Positions 19,697 to 27,850 of a stretch of 43,045 nt of DNA are shown one piece after another. Within the stretch, counting starts at the first letter, position 1, and each line of letters begins with the position of its first letter. The translations under genes were made by a program, and so were the position numbers. The DNA is taken from contig NZ_AWFX01000024.1 in the NCBI RefSeq assembly GCF_000463115.2, positions 292,250 through 335,294 on the forward strand, read 5' to 3'. The notes below the pieces were generated by a model. That model saw nothing but the letters and a program-made list of their open reading frames with translations. It was not told the origin of the DNA and ran no database searches. This stretch comes from Franconibacter helveticus LMG 23732 (GTDB lineage: Bacteria; Pseudomonadota; Gammaproteobacteria; Enterobacterales; Enterobacteriaceae).

Positions 19697-19919
19697 TCAG
19701 TTCAGGGTAATACTCATCAGGCAGGTATAAGGCCCTTTGCAGTCCTGGCGGCGTTCGGCGTATACCGCCAGGACTCCAGTGATATCCGGAACGTCCCTGC
19801 CGGTGTAATGACAGACGCTGGCCATGCCACAGGTATTTGCCGGTGCAGTAGCGAAAGATTCGGGACTCAGGATGCTGGCGGTATATCGTCATTGCCCGGC
19901 GTTTACTGATAATTTCCAT
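19697..19919 (-). pseudogene. ypjJ: DUF987 (YeeT/YkfH/YpjJ) gene with a one-base insertion
   Basis: The start MEIISKRRAMTIYRQHPESR and on to TGKYLWHG matches the YeeT/YpjJ family. After HG the frame leaves the family sequence. Moving by one base restores VCHYTGRDVPDITGVLAVYA and the normal ending LMSITLN before TGA at 19697-19699. The extra base lies near 19820-19821 (CTGGCC where the family has CTGCC). The shifted frame instead runs past the antitoxin start to 19584. GAGGT precedes the ATG. The function of DUF987 is unknown, and its loss is probably tolerated. Confidence 0.8.
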
Positions 19920-19927
19920 GTAATACC

Positions 19928-20404
19928 TCACAGCAGACCGTGTTCTGCGAACGAATAGATTTGCCTGCCGCCGACAATCAGATGGTCAGGGACACGGATA
20001 TCTACCAACTGAAGTACCTGAACCAGTCGCTGCGTGAGGGTTTTGTCAGCCTGGCTGGGCGTCGTCTCTCCGGAAGGATGGTTATGCGCCAGTATCACTG
20101 CTGCTGCATTGAAGTACAGAGCACGTTTGACCACTTCCCGGGGATGGACCTCTGTGCGGTTAATCGTGCCGCTAAAGAGCGTCTCATGGGCGATAAGCTG
20201 GTTCTGGTTATCCAGATACAACACCCGGAACTCTTCCCGCTCAAGCGCGGCCATATGCAGTCGCAGCCATTCACGGACAGCATGTGTGGAGGTGAACGCC
20301 ACCCCGGGCTCATGCAGATGTCTGTCCAGAACCCTGAGTGCCCGCTGGATGAGACGCCGGTCCTGTGGCGTTATCTCGCCGGGTAAAAAGGAAAGCTGTT
20401 TCAT
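19928..20404 (-). CDS. yfjY: RadC-like JAB domain protein
   Basis: This 158-aa protein has a short helical N-terminal part and a RadC/JAB metalloprotease-like domain. The metal motif is AHNHPSG (in ILAHNHPSGETTPSQAD, about residues 108-124). Its role is unclear despite the historical DNA-repair name; such genes are standard cargo of CP4-type islands. GAGGAAC lies 8 nt before the ATG. Its stop lies just ahead of the ypjJ start. Confidence 0.93.
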   Translation of the reverse strand: MKQLSFLPGEITPQDRRLIQRALRVLDRHLHEPGVAFTSTHAVREWLRLHMAALEREEFRVLYLDNQNQLIAHETLFSGTINRTEVHPREVVKRALYFNAAAVILAHNHPSGETTPSQADKTLTQRLVQVLQLVDIRVPDHLIVGGRQIYSFAEHGLL

Positions 20405-20419
20405 TCGTTGTTCCTCTGG

Positions 20420-20878
20420 TCAGTCAATGATGCGCAAAATGGCGTGGGCTTCTGGATGCTGCAGGGCGTAGTCCCGCAGACGGTAATAGTGCGCGGTCAT
20501 TGCGTCACACTCTGTACGGCAGGCATGGTGGCTGTATTCAATCAGGCAGACAGCGATACCTGCGGCTTCCGCGCTCATTTGCGCACCATTGCCGTTCATG
20601 CTGTTGAACAGATGCCATTTATCACCACCGTCAGCATCAGGGGCCATAAACGCGCCGCCATTGCTGAGTGTGTAAAAGGACCAGATACCACTGCTGTACT
20701 CATCACAAAAGCGCTCCATCCAGGCGAAAATACGGGGTTCCAGCGTTATCCATTGCGGGATAGCGCTAAAGTACAGCGGCCAGAAATCGAGACGCTGTTC
20801 TTCGGGTACCAGCGTGGCACTGAGGGTGAACTGCGGTTCGTTAGCGGGAACTAACTCGTACTGTGTCTGTGTTGTCAT
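20420..20878 (-). CDS. yfjX: Antirestriction protein of the KlcA/ArdB family
   Basis: This 152-aa ArdB/KlcA-family protein inhibits type I restriction enzymes and helps incoming mobile DNA escape host restriction. Characteristic blocks are LDFWPLYFSAIPQWITLEPRI-like (about residues 30-50), WSFYTLSNGGAFMAPD and AAGIAVCLIEYSHHAC. GGAG precedes the ATG. It lies 15 bp upstream of yfjY in the same leftward unit. Confidence 0.92.
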   Translation of the reverse strand: MTTQTQYELVPANEPQFTLSATLVPEEQRLDFWPLYFSAIPQWITLEPRIFAWMERFCDEYSSGIWSFYTLSNGGAFMAPDADGGDKWHLFNSMNGNGAQMSAEAAGIAVCLIEYSHHACRTECDAMTAHYYRLRDYALQHPEAHAILRIID

Positions 20879-20894
20879 AGGGTTTCTCCGTCAA

Positions 20895-20923
20895 TAAAAA
20901 ACGCCAACGGCGATGGCTGGCGT
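20895..20923 (-). terminator. Terminator after the DUF905 gene
   Basis: Minus-strand stem ACGCCA/TGGCGT with an 11-nt loop is followed by TTTTTT. It separates the DUF905 gene from yfjX. Confidence 0.65.
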
Positions 20924-20973
20924 ATGAGATGGGGTAATCAGGGTCTGAAATGTATGCCGGTAAATGACTGCAG

Positions 20974-21213
20974 TCAGTCGGTGGATAATGCTCTGCAAAT
21001 GCCATCCTGCCCTATATACCGGTTGAGGGCCGTACCGGCATCCGGTTCAAAGTTCCACGCCCGCCAGACCATCCGGCCTTCGGGGTCGCGAACTATCAGA
21101 CGGAAGTGACTGCCCTGGTCGTCTTCAATGGCGATGTTGTGATACCGGCGGGTAACAGCTTCGGCCTGCTGGCGAGTGAATGAACCCGACGGCAGTAATT
21201 GAGATTCAGGCAT
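20974..21213 (-). CDS. ykfF: DUF905 family protein
   Basis: This 79-aa protein has the YkfF/DUF905 pattern: [51 protein letters not shown] and LNRYI. The function is unknown. It accompanies antirestriction and RadC genes in CP4-6 and in plasmids such as F. The ribosome-binding site is weak. Confidence 0.9.
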   Translation of the reverse strand: MPESQLLPSGSFTRQQAEAVTRRYHNIAIEDDQGSHFRLIVRDPEGRMVWRAWNFEPDAGTALNRYIGQDGICRALSTD

Positions 21214-21234
21214 TCGGTGTACCTAAAAAGCAAA

Positions 21235-21262
21235 AGCCCCTGACGCAGACGCGTCAGGGGCT
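21235..21262 (-). terminator. Terminator of the secreted-protein module
   Basis: A 12-bp perfect stem AGCCCCTGACGC/GCGTCAGGGGCT with a 4-nt loop is followed on the minus strand by TTTGCTTTTT. Confidence 0.85.
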
Positions 21263-21290
21263 GTGGGAGTATGCAGGTGTGGGGGGATTG

Positions 21291-21701
21291 TCAGTAACCG
21301 GTTTGTACCTTATACAGCCGCAGGGTTTTACTGCCCCGGACAATCTTCACATACAGAGCATTATCTTTCGGGCCACGCACAAACCCGGCCTGCACATCGC
21401 CCTTACAGTCACCACCATCGTAAGGAATATTGACGCCGGTCTGGCGCACCAGGTCGATAACCCCGAAGCTTAAATCTTCACAGGCCGGGCCCGGCAGGTC
21501 CTGAATCAGGGCAAATTTATGGTCGTCGCTGACACCGGTCAGTGAGCACATGGACGTATTGATGTCGTTTCCCTGGCACCAGTACTCCTGGCCGGGATTG
21601 TCTTTATCCATCAGACTTGCCGGAAGCTGAGCGGCACCAGCACTGAATGCGGCAAGTGACAGAATAAGGGCGGGTACAGCAGAGGTTAATATTTTCAGCA
21701 T
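21291..21701 (-). CDS. Secreted four-cysteine protein, unknown family
   Basis: This 136-aa protein has a clear signal peptide (MLKILTSAVPALILSLAAF, cleavage after AGA). The mature part has cysteines in YWCQGN, SMCSLT, PACEDL and GDCKGD, suggesting two disulfides, and ends with a strand-like LYVKIVRGSKTLRLYKV. It shares this layout with the next gene upstream. No family name is recognised. AGGA precedes the ATG. Confidence 0.75.
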   Translation of the reverse strand: MLKILTSAVPALILSLAAFSAGAAQLPASLMDKDNPGQEYWCQGNDINTSMCSLTGVSDDHKFALIQDLPGPACEDLSFGVIDLVRQTGVNIPYDGGDCKGDVQAGFVRGPKDNALYVKIVRGSKTLRLYKVQTGY

Positions 21702-21767
21702 GGTCTTCGTCCTGAATTAATCCAGCCCGCAGTTGGGCAAAATAAGAGTGGTTGATATCGGGTGTTA

Positions 21768-22205
21768 TCAGAAACGCCGGTAGCGAAACAGCTCTTTGCC
21801 CTGGTACAACGCCACCAGGTCGTCATATTCCGGCTTCTTCTGGTTGGGCTTAAAGGTCACTACCGTGCCCGGACGGCACAGGTCTTTTACGGTGAGACCG
21901 AATTTCTTGTCCGGAGTAATGGTGAATCCCTTCGACACATCGTTGCGCATGATAGTTATCCAGCCCCACAGGCCACCTTCGCAGTCCTTAAAGGGTGCTG
22001 AACGAACTGTTACCATCCCACCCAGGCGGTCAACAGACATGGCTTCACATTTTCCGGTAACCTGACGATGCGCATCACACCAGAAAATATTCCCGTTGTT
22101 GTCATTGACGACAGCAGGCAGCGTCCGGTTATAAGGCTGGGCCTGAACTCCTATACAGAGCAGAAGGCTGCCGGTAATGCCCAGTATTTTAATCAGTGTT
22201 TTCAT
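21768..22205 (-). CDS. Secreted four-cysteine protein, related to its neighbour
   Basis: The start at 22205 gives 145 aa with a signal peptide (MKTLIKILGITGSLLLCIG, cleavage after VQA). Mature cysteines fall in FWCDAH, GKCEAM, KDCEGG and DLCRPG, and the end is LVALYQGKELFRYRRF. The spacing and ending resemble the 136-aa neighbour, so the two look like diverged tandem paralogues. AAGGA precedes the ATG. The frame is open to 22331, but only this start gives an export signal. Confidence 0.75.
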   Translation of the reverse strand: MKTLIKILGITGSLLLCIGVQAQPYNRTLPAVVNDNNGNIFWCDAHRQVTGKCEAMSVDRLGGMVTVRSAPFKDCEGGLWGWITIMRNDVSKGFTITPDKKFGLTVKDLCRPGTVVTFKPNQKKPEYDDLVALYQGKELFRYRRF

Positions 22206-22246
22206 TACGTTGGTCCTTAACAGAGAAAATATCAGGGAGCGGTGAT

Positions 22247-22783
22247 TCAGGCCCAGACGGTCAGGCCCAGCATCACCAGCCATACCCAGAAGTAAGCCGG
22301 TTTCTGACCGAGAGTTTTCGCCCGCCGCCACAAATAGAACGGCACCAGCCAGGCCAGTTTGCCGAACGTGGTGGTATCCACTCCGGCCTTACGCAGACGT
22401 CGTTCATCGAGATATCCCAGAGCGATATTGAGCAGCAGCGTGATAAACCAGTACCGTCCGCCCGAGACGGCCTCATATGCCTCGTCAAAAGACATTCCGT
22501 TCAGCCCTGCCGTCCACAACTCCAGCGCATAGCCAATAAAAGGCGCAAATGCCAGTGTCCATACCACTCCGCCTGGAATGCGGTGCCCCGGCAGCGCTGG
22601 TGGTGTGGTGCTGTGGAGCAGCGCCGAAGCCAGCGGGGTGGTGGAGACCGGTTGCCAATCCGTCATACCCTGTCGCCATACCAGCGTGGTTGCCGTCAGT
22701 TCACCGCGCATAATCAGGCCAGTGATGTCGTCTTCGGTCACATTGTCGTGACGTATGCCATTTTTCTCGTAATGCCAGGTCAT
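22247..22783 (-). CDS. GYF_2/DUF4339 domain membrane protein
   Basis: Residues 1-50 form a GYF_2 domain (MTWHYEKNGIRHDNVTEDDI, MRGELTATTLVWRQGMTDWQPV), a peptide-binding fold often attached to membrane proteins. About four hydrophobic segments follow: GGVVWTLAFAPFIGYALEL, RYWFITLLLNIALGYL, FGKLAWLVPFYLW and YFWVWLVMLGLTVW. The start has AAGGA upstream and the gene is 25 bp from the WYL regulator, indicating an operon. Function is unknown. Confidence 0.75.
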   Translation of the reverse strand: MTWHYEKNGIRHDNVTEDDITGLIMRGELTATTLVWRQGMTDWQPVSTTPLASALLHSTTPPALPGHRIPGGVVWTLAFAPFIGYALELWTAGLNGMSFDEAYEAVSGGRYWFITLLLNIALGYLDERRLRKAGVDTTTFGKLAWLVPFYLWRRAKTLGQKPAYFWVWLVMLGLTVWA

Positions 22784-22808
22784 TGTTTTTCCTTCTTAAC
22801 AGAGGTAA

Positions 22809-23519
22809 TTAAATCAGTGTGTTGCCCTGCTCCTCCTCAGAGGGCCCAGGAGACAGGACTTCGCGAATACAGCTGAAGTGCGGAAGAGCCCGGATAAAGC
22901 CCGCCTGTGTGGTTAACTGGCTGAGACGTTTTCGCGGGGTAAAAGTGGTGTTCAGGACTGTCACCGCATGGATGGTCGCCAGAGGGTGCACGGTGATATG
23001 CCCGTTAAGTTCACCGGTGAGGTACCAGCAGCCGTCGAATGAAATCAGTCGGTACGGGGCCAGCCCGTCACAGCGTTCTCCCTCGGCCAGCAGCAGTACC
23101 CGCTGGCATGCGGTAATGGCACTGACGAGGCGGTAAAACACCAGCGAGCTGGCCGGTGACACTGACTGTGGGGGTTGCCACACCAGGCAGGGCATCCCCC
23201 CTGCAGTGAGCAGCATGCCCGCCAGACGCCGGTCCAGCCCCGGAAAAATATCGGCCAGTCCTGCCCGGTGAGCAAAGGTCAGTGCATCCAGCTCGCCCTG
23301 TACGCCTCCACCGGTACTGCGCAGGCGGCACTGCCCCCGTCGATACTCAAGGTCGAGGTACATCAGCCGTTCGCGAAAATCCCGTCGCAGGGTACGGACT
23401 GACACATCAAACTCCGCAGCCAGCCGCCCCATGTTCAGCGTTTCACCTGCAACCAGGCGGCTGATTATCAGTGACAGCCTGACAGCCAGCCGGTCATGAC
23501 GGCGCTCTGCCTGTGTCAT
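22809..23519 (-). CDS. WYL-domain transcriptional regulator (YfjR-like)
   Basis: This 236-aa protein has an N-terminal winged HTH (LAAEFDVSVRTLRRDFRERL, about residues 33-52) and a WYL ligand-binding domain (YRLISFDGCWYLTGELNGHI, then HPLATIHAVTVLNTTFTPRKR). WYL proteins sense nucleic-acid ligands and often control defence or mobile-element genes. It corresponds by position to yfjR of CP4-57. GGAG lies 7 nt before the ATG. It probably controls itself and the GYF/secreted genes downstream. The 208-bp gap upstream (23520-23727) holds no gene. Confidence 0.85.
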   Translation of the reverse strand: MTQAERRHDRLAVRLSLIISRLVAGETLNMGRLAAEFDVSVRTLRRDFRERLMYLDLEYRRGQCRLRSTGGGVQGELDALTFAHRAGLADIFPGLDRRLAGMLLTAGGMPCLVWQPPQSVSPASSLVFYRLVSAITACQRVLLLAEGERCDGLAPYRLISFDGCWYLTGELNGHITVHPLATIHAVTVLNTTFTPRKRLSQLTTQAGFIRALPHFSCIREVLSPGPSEEEQGNTLI

Positions 23520-23727
23520 CTTAAATCTCCGTAATAGTTAACTAACTGAATATGAAATGATTCTAAAGAGGGGGGCGGACAGGGTATGGACATGGAATGA
23601 ACTATTTTTTATCTGCCACCGGAAGCAGGCCCGATGCGGCACATCGTGAAATGCGGTGAAAAAACACTCAGCCCAATGGAAGTAAAACGGACAGGGAGTG
23701 TCCTTTCCTAACATGCTGATAACAAGC

Positions 23728-24552
23728 TCAGGACTGAAACCCACTCAGCATCGCTTCCGCCATAACCCAGAGAGCACGGTTGAGCTTTACATCGCCATCG
23801 ATACCACGCACTGCACGGGTATGCGTTCGCCCGCCTTTTGCACTCCGACCACTGAGTCCGCCCTTAATCAGGTTCTCCTGAATACGCTGGTATGTAGTCC
23901 ACAGATCATTGCTCTCATCCTGCCAGCGGCGTGGGGAGAGTATCTGAGGTGCTGTCACCGGCTGGTGGTCCTCACCAAAACGGTACGTCAGTGCGGCCTG
24001 TGCCAGAGCCTGTTGTGCAGGTGGCGGTAGCATCAGCGACTGCATGGCATCCCGCTTCTCTTCCACACGGTCAAAAATACCCAGCACTTCATACGCCCCC
24101 TTAATCACCTGACTCACGACATCTCCTTTGTGCGGCACCCGCACCTCGCCAAACGACTCACCGCAGACGAGTCCGTTCTGGCATACCGCACGAAATAATC
24201 CCGGCAGCATCTGATACGAGCTGGTGCCATCATGGGAGTTGAGCAGAATAATTTCCGGGACCTGCTTGCCGGTAATTTTCCCCTCCCTACGCAGGCGCAG
24301 CATGTGCTTTGTATGCTCGCGACGACCAGGGTCACGAACACGTGTCTGGCAGGCAAAGAAAGGCTGAAAGCCTTCACGCTGCAGATTTTCAAGAACGGTA
24401 ATGGTTGGTATCCAGGTATACCGTGCGCTGCGTGACGCATGCTTCTCCTCGCTGAAGACACTGGGCACTACACAAAACAGCTCTTCGTGGGTTAACGGAC
24501 GGTCACGACGGATAAGATTTGCTGCGCCAAAGCGCGAAGCCAGACGGGTCAT
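23728..24552 (-). CDS. yfjQ: DUF932 (DUF945) family protein
   Basis: This 274-aa product matches YfjQ/YafZ/YeeP-region proteins: MTRLASRFGAANLIRRDRPL, PEIILLNSHDGTSSYQMLPG and GLVCGESFGEVRVPHKGDVV. The family is common in islands and plasmids; the role is unknown, though phage-related nucleic-acid functions are suspected. The ATG at 24552 with AGGAGT 6 nt upstream is preferred to the one at 24567. Confidence 0.93.
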   Translation of the reverse strand: MTRLASRFGAANLIRRDRPLTHEELFCVVPSVFSEEKHASRSARYTWIPTITVLENLQREGFQPFFACQTRVRDPGRREHTKHMLRLRREGKITGKQVPEIILLNSHDGTSSYQMLPGLFRAVCQNGLVCGESFGEVRVPHKGDVVSQVIKGAYEVLGIFDRVEEKRDAMQSLMLPPPAQQALAQAALTYRFGEDHQPVTAPQILSPRRWQDESNDLWTTYQRIQENLIKGGLSGRSAKGGRTHTRAVRGIDGDVKLNRALWVMAEAMLSGFQS

Positions 24553-24583
24553 AAGCAGACTCCTCATGATGGATAAATAAAAG

Positions 24584-24617
24584 CAAAAAAGCCCTGCCGC
24601 AAAATGGCGGCAGGGCT
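24584..24617 (-). terminator. Terminator of yfjP
   Basis: An 11-bp stem AGCCCTGCCGC/GCGGCAGGGCT is followed on the minus strand by TTTTTT. Confidence 0.85.
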
Positions 24618-24647
24618 CAGGAAACTACGGGTTAGAAGGGTTAATTT

Positions 24648-25511
24648 TCAGAAGAAGAAATTCCAGACTGCACGAGCGACTGATACTACGATGTCGCGTA
24701 CAGTTTGGATAACTGTCCGAACCGGGGCCGGTATCAGGGGCATGGAACTTACTGTGTCCAGTACCGAGCCGACAGTTTCACCAAAATCGTCACGTGCTTT
24801 TTTATTAACGGCATCGGTACGAAGTGGAGCACTAAGCTGTACCGCCACCGGACTACTGGCCTCCCGTGACAGGCAACGAATCATCCGTTCAGCCATCACC
24901 CGCAGCCCCCACTGCAAACGTACCGACACCGCACCGACAGGGTTTACAGGTTGGAACAACTCATGCAGTAGACAGATTTTGCGGCTGATATTTTGTTTCT
25001 GTTCTGTAGACAGCTTTTCACCACCGCAGGTGGGTTCAACCTTGTCGGACTGACTGATAACAAACAACACCTTATGCCGGTATGCCTCACCAATCACCTC
25101 ACGGTAAAAATGTTCATCCACCGCCAGCGCTCGATCATCGGCCTTGATCAACCACAGCACCAGGTCGAGCCGGGGAAGCTGCTGGCTGTAGAGCTCGGCA
25201 TATTCAACATCGCGGCTTTCACTTTCACCAACACCAGGTAAATCGACGATAGTCATAGCATGTTCGCCCACCTGCAGGCGAAAGCATAAGGGGTCGCGAG
25301 TGCAGGCAGTAACATCGCTGACAGGTGACACCTTATCGGCAAAAAGAGCATTGCACAAACTGCTCTTGCCTGAGCCGGTTTTCCCCATAATGCCAATCAC
25401 CGGCTCATAGTGAGTAAGCTGGTTTATTTGTTGCAGAATATGCTCTGATGCCCACTGTGGCAGGCCGGAAAGTGAGTTCTGCAGGGACTTCAGGTCTTCA
25501 GGATTGTTCAT
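24648..25511 (-). CDS. yfjP: Era-like GTPase of the YfjP/YkfA/YeeP family
   Basis: This 287-aa GTP-binding protein has G1 GKTGSGKS (43-50), a threonine in the switch I segment TACTRDP, G3 DLPGVGES (90-97), and a G4-like SQSDKVEP. The C-terminal hydrophobic segment (ending ARAVWNFFF) may touch the membrane. The physiological role is unknown. GAGGAG lies 5 nt before the ATG at 25511. It marks the left border of the cargo segment, as in CP4-57. Confidence 0.92.
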   Translation of the reverse strand: MNNPEDLKSLQNSLSGLPQWASEHILQQINQLTHYEPVIGIMGKTGSGKSSLCNALFADKVSPVSDVTACTRDPLCFRLQVGEHAMTIVDLPGVGESESRDVEYAELYSQQLPRLDLVLWLIKADDRALAVDEHFYREVIGEAYRHKVLFVISQSDKVEPTCGGEKLSTEQKQNISRKICLLHELFQPVNPVGAVSVRLQWGLRVMAERMIRCLSREASSPVAVQLSAPLRTDAVNKKARDDFGETVGSVLDTVSSMPLIPAPVRTVIQTVRDIVVSVARAVWNFFF

Positions 25512-25538
25512 CACTACTCCTCTGAAAAGTAAAATGAA

Positions 25539-25566
25539 AACGGCAGAACCGTGAGGTTCTGCCGTT
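25539..25566 (-). terminator. Terminator of the 229-aa gene
   Basis: A 12-bp perfect stem AACGGCAGAACC/GGTTCTGCCGTT with a 4-nt loop is followed on the minus strand by TTTTCATTTT. Confidence 0.8.
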
Positions 25567-25773
25567 AATTGGGTGTGTTCAGTTGAATGATATATATCTG
25601 AAGATTTTTACAATACTGATGTCCTTTTCAACCCGTTGAACTCACAGCACGAAGGGGACGATTGAGGAACCATCTGGCCTGCTCTGAGCTGGCAACGGAT
25701 CTATTCAGACTCGGTGTATGGAATGGCGGGGAGCAAATCAGTGAAACCGGTATGATTCCTGTAACTGGAACGT

Positions 25774-26463
25774 CTAAGTCCCGGTATAATCCCAAAAATT
25801 CGCCCCTAAATTATTCAGGTTTTTAACCGTGAAAGTTTTTGGGATTAGTGAGCCATCTCTCCCTTCTTTTAGATATTTATGGACAGATTCCTTGCATATT
25901 GCTTTTAGGTGTTCCCAGTCACGGTATAAATTTTCTTGTTTTTCCTGCTTTTGTCTAGCAGCGCTGACCTTTCGTGCTGGCACGACGGAGAAATAACTTG
26001 GCTGTTCTTTCGCAAGGTAAGAGAATGTTATGTTTCCGAACTGCCAGTCTGCATTCTGTTCGGTTCGCCAGCTGTAGTTAATCCGAACAGAAAGGCGTTC
26101 ACTGAATGTCGTTGGCGGAAAATTTTGTTCATCGACACTAAATGTAACTTCTTCTGCCTCAACTTCAGAAACTCCTGCCCTCATTCGCAAAAATGCAGCT
26201 GCCAGATCGCGGCCAGCTTTCTGGGCTGTGTATCTTGCTGCTTCGCGTTTTTTGGATGACTTGGACATCCGAAGTGTAGTAACAGCTTTTTCAAAGCAAC
26301 AGAGTTGCTGCGTGACATAGGGTCCACAATCATAGAGTCTGAAGTCCTGAAGATAATAAGATTGTTCTTCATACAGGCATTTATTGATACATTTTTCCAG
26401 TTCACTTTCTTCAATGGCTTTAAGCGCTTTGCGAGCTGCATGCGAGATATCAAAATAACTCAT
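25774..26463 (-). CDS. 229-aa protein of unknown family in the defence cargo
   Basis: I do not recognise this protein. The N-terminal half is helical with several cysteines (ECINKC, DCGPYV, QLCCFEKA) and a basic stretch (MSKSSKKREAARYTAQKAGRD). The middle looks like beta strands (EEVTFSVDEQNF, LSVRINYSW, FGNITFSYLA). The C-terminal part is charged, ending GANFWDYTGT. It has no signal peptide or membrane helix. AAGGAAGG precedes the ATG. It diverges from the CHAT protease gene across 350 bp and has its own terminator. Confidence 0.75.
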   Translation of the reverse strand: MSYFDISHAARKALKAIEESELEKCINKCLYEEQSYYLQDFRLYDCGPYVTQQLCCFEKAVTTLRMSKSSKKREAARYTAQKAGRDLAAAFLRMRAGVSEVEAEEVTFSVDEQNFPPTTFSERLSVRINYSWRTEQNADWQFGNITFSYLAKEQPSYFSVVPARKVSAARQKQEKQENLYRDWEHLKAICKESVHKYLKEGRDGSLIPKTFTVKNLNNLGANFWDYTGT

Positions 26464-26812
26464 TAGAAAACCTTCCTTATGTCAGAAACCACCGGCAATA
26501 GCGATCTTCCTGCCTGTTCGGATAGTTAGCATATTTTGCCCAAGACTAACAGGCAAGAAGTACCGAATAAACCGAACCCTGACCGAATCTGGCCAGAGAA
26601 CGGCCGAGACCGCGTTTACTGCTGCGACCTTACGGCAAAAACAGACCCAGACTTGCCGGAACGGGTTTGGGCTGACCTCATATAGCTGGAAAGGATGACC
26701 GACCGCTTTATGCCAGATATAGTCATTCTCACCGTTTTGCCTCTTGCGTTCAAAAGATTGATTGATAAAATCCGGATTGAGGAAATAAACAGTTCAAAAA
26801 GGAGACAAACAT
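26464..26812. promoter_or_regulatory. Divergent promoter region of the 229-aa and CHAT genes
   Basis: This 349-bp region has no gene. For the CHAT gene a promoter TTGCGT (26744-26749), 16-bp spacer, TAAAAT (26766-26771) fits sigma-70, 42 bp before the ATG. A higher-GC stretch (about 26570-26680) looks foreign to the AT-rich CHAT gene. Confidence 0.5.
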
Positions 26813-27850
26813 ATGGCGATGATTGATTTATATAGAAGAAATGTTGATCGTAAAAGAGATGAAATCGCGCGTTTGATTGATCAAAAAGCTAAAGAATATG
26901 CAAAAATAACAAGCTTAAGTAATAAAATTCAGTCAGCAACAAAAAAAATGAACTCATCGAAGTCATTAACGACGATAAATAATAAGCAAAAAGAAATATA
27001 CAAACATCAAGCAGATATATCTAAAGTTGAAAAGAAAATCTCAGAATTTGAATCAAAAATCTCCAGAAAAAATAAAGAACTACAAGCGGTGCAAAGAAAG
27101 TTTGATAATGAGGAAATGAAAGAATATAAAAAACACCAACAGCTTCAAGATAAATTTCAACGCGAACAAACTAGAGCATTATGCACTGTCAATAAAACTT
27201 TGTCGGAACACTCTGAAATGATAAAAAATTTAAGTGATTTACCTGAAGAAATTACGGTGTTGTTTCTTGCATCAAACCCCAAAGATCAAGGACAGTTAAG
27301 GTTAGATGAAGAAGTTCGTTCTATAAAAGAAATGATCAGGAAATCACATCACCGTGATGCAGTGAAATTGGAATCATGTTGGGCAGTTAGACCAAGCGAT
27401 ATTCTACAGTATATAAATGAATATATGCCAACAATTGTGCACTTCAGTGGTCACGGAAGCGCTAATGATGAATTAGTCCTTATGGATAACAACTTCAATA
27501 CTAAATTAGTGTCAATGGATTCTATCGTTCAGGCAATGAGTGTTGCAAATGACAATTTAAGACTAGTATTTTTCAACACATGCTACTCAAAAAACCAAGC
27601 TAATAAAGTTGTTGAACACATTGAATGTGCCATTGGAATGAGTGACTCAATTACAGATGATGCTGCGAGAACCTTTTCTGCGCAATTTTATTCATCTTTA
27701 ACTTTTGGTCTTTCTGTTGAGAACTCGTTTAATCAAGCGAAGGCAGCTTTAATGCTAGAGGGTATTCCAGAACAAAATACACCAACACTTTTTATGAAGA
27801 CTGGCTACGATGCAGCTAATACATACATTATCGCACAATCAGATCAATAG
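26813..27850 (+). CDS. Coiled-coil CHAT-domain protease, probable defence effector
   Basis: CHAT proteins are caspase-like cysteine proteases. Residues 8-120 form a long Lys/Glu/Gln-rich coiled coil. The CHAT domain (about 146-340) opens with ITVLFLASNPKDQGQLRLDE and RAVxP-type WAVRPSDILQ. The catalytic pair is His214 (HFSGHG) and Cys257 (FFNTCYS). There is no TPR, STAND or sensor domain. AAGGAG precedes the ATG. The gene is strikingly AT-rich relative to its neighbours, a sign of separate transfer. A role in phage-triggered cell death is inferred from the location beside Avs and dGTPase genes. Confidence 0.85.
   Translation: MAMIDLYRRNVDRKRDEIARLIDQKAKEYAKITSLSNKIQSATKKMNSSKSLTTINNKQKEIYKHQADISKVEKKISEFESKISRKNKELQAVQRKFDNEEMKEYKKHQQLQDKFQREQTRALCTVNKTLSEHSEMIKNLSDLPEEITVLFLASNPKDQGQLRLDEEVRSIKEMIRKSHHRDAVKLESCWAVRPSDILQYINEYMPTIVHFSGHGSANDELVLMDNNFNTKLVSMDSIVQAMSVANDNLRLVFFNTCYSKNQANKVVEHIECAIGMSDSITDDAARTFSAQFYSSLTFGLSVENSFNQAKAALMLEGIPEQNTPTLFMKTGYDAANTYIIAQSDQ

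Noticed and set aside
22196..22876. 226-codon plus-strand frame opposite the GYF gene
   Set aside because: Antisense shadow of minus-strand genes with signal peptide, GYF and WYL features; no ribosome-binding site.
25774..26463. Gasdermin substrate of the CHAT protease
   Set aside because: No gasdermin-like N-terminal pore domain or palmitoylated N-terminal cysteine pattern is visible.
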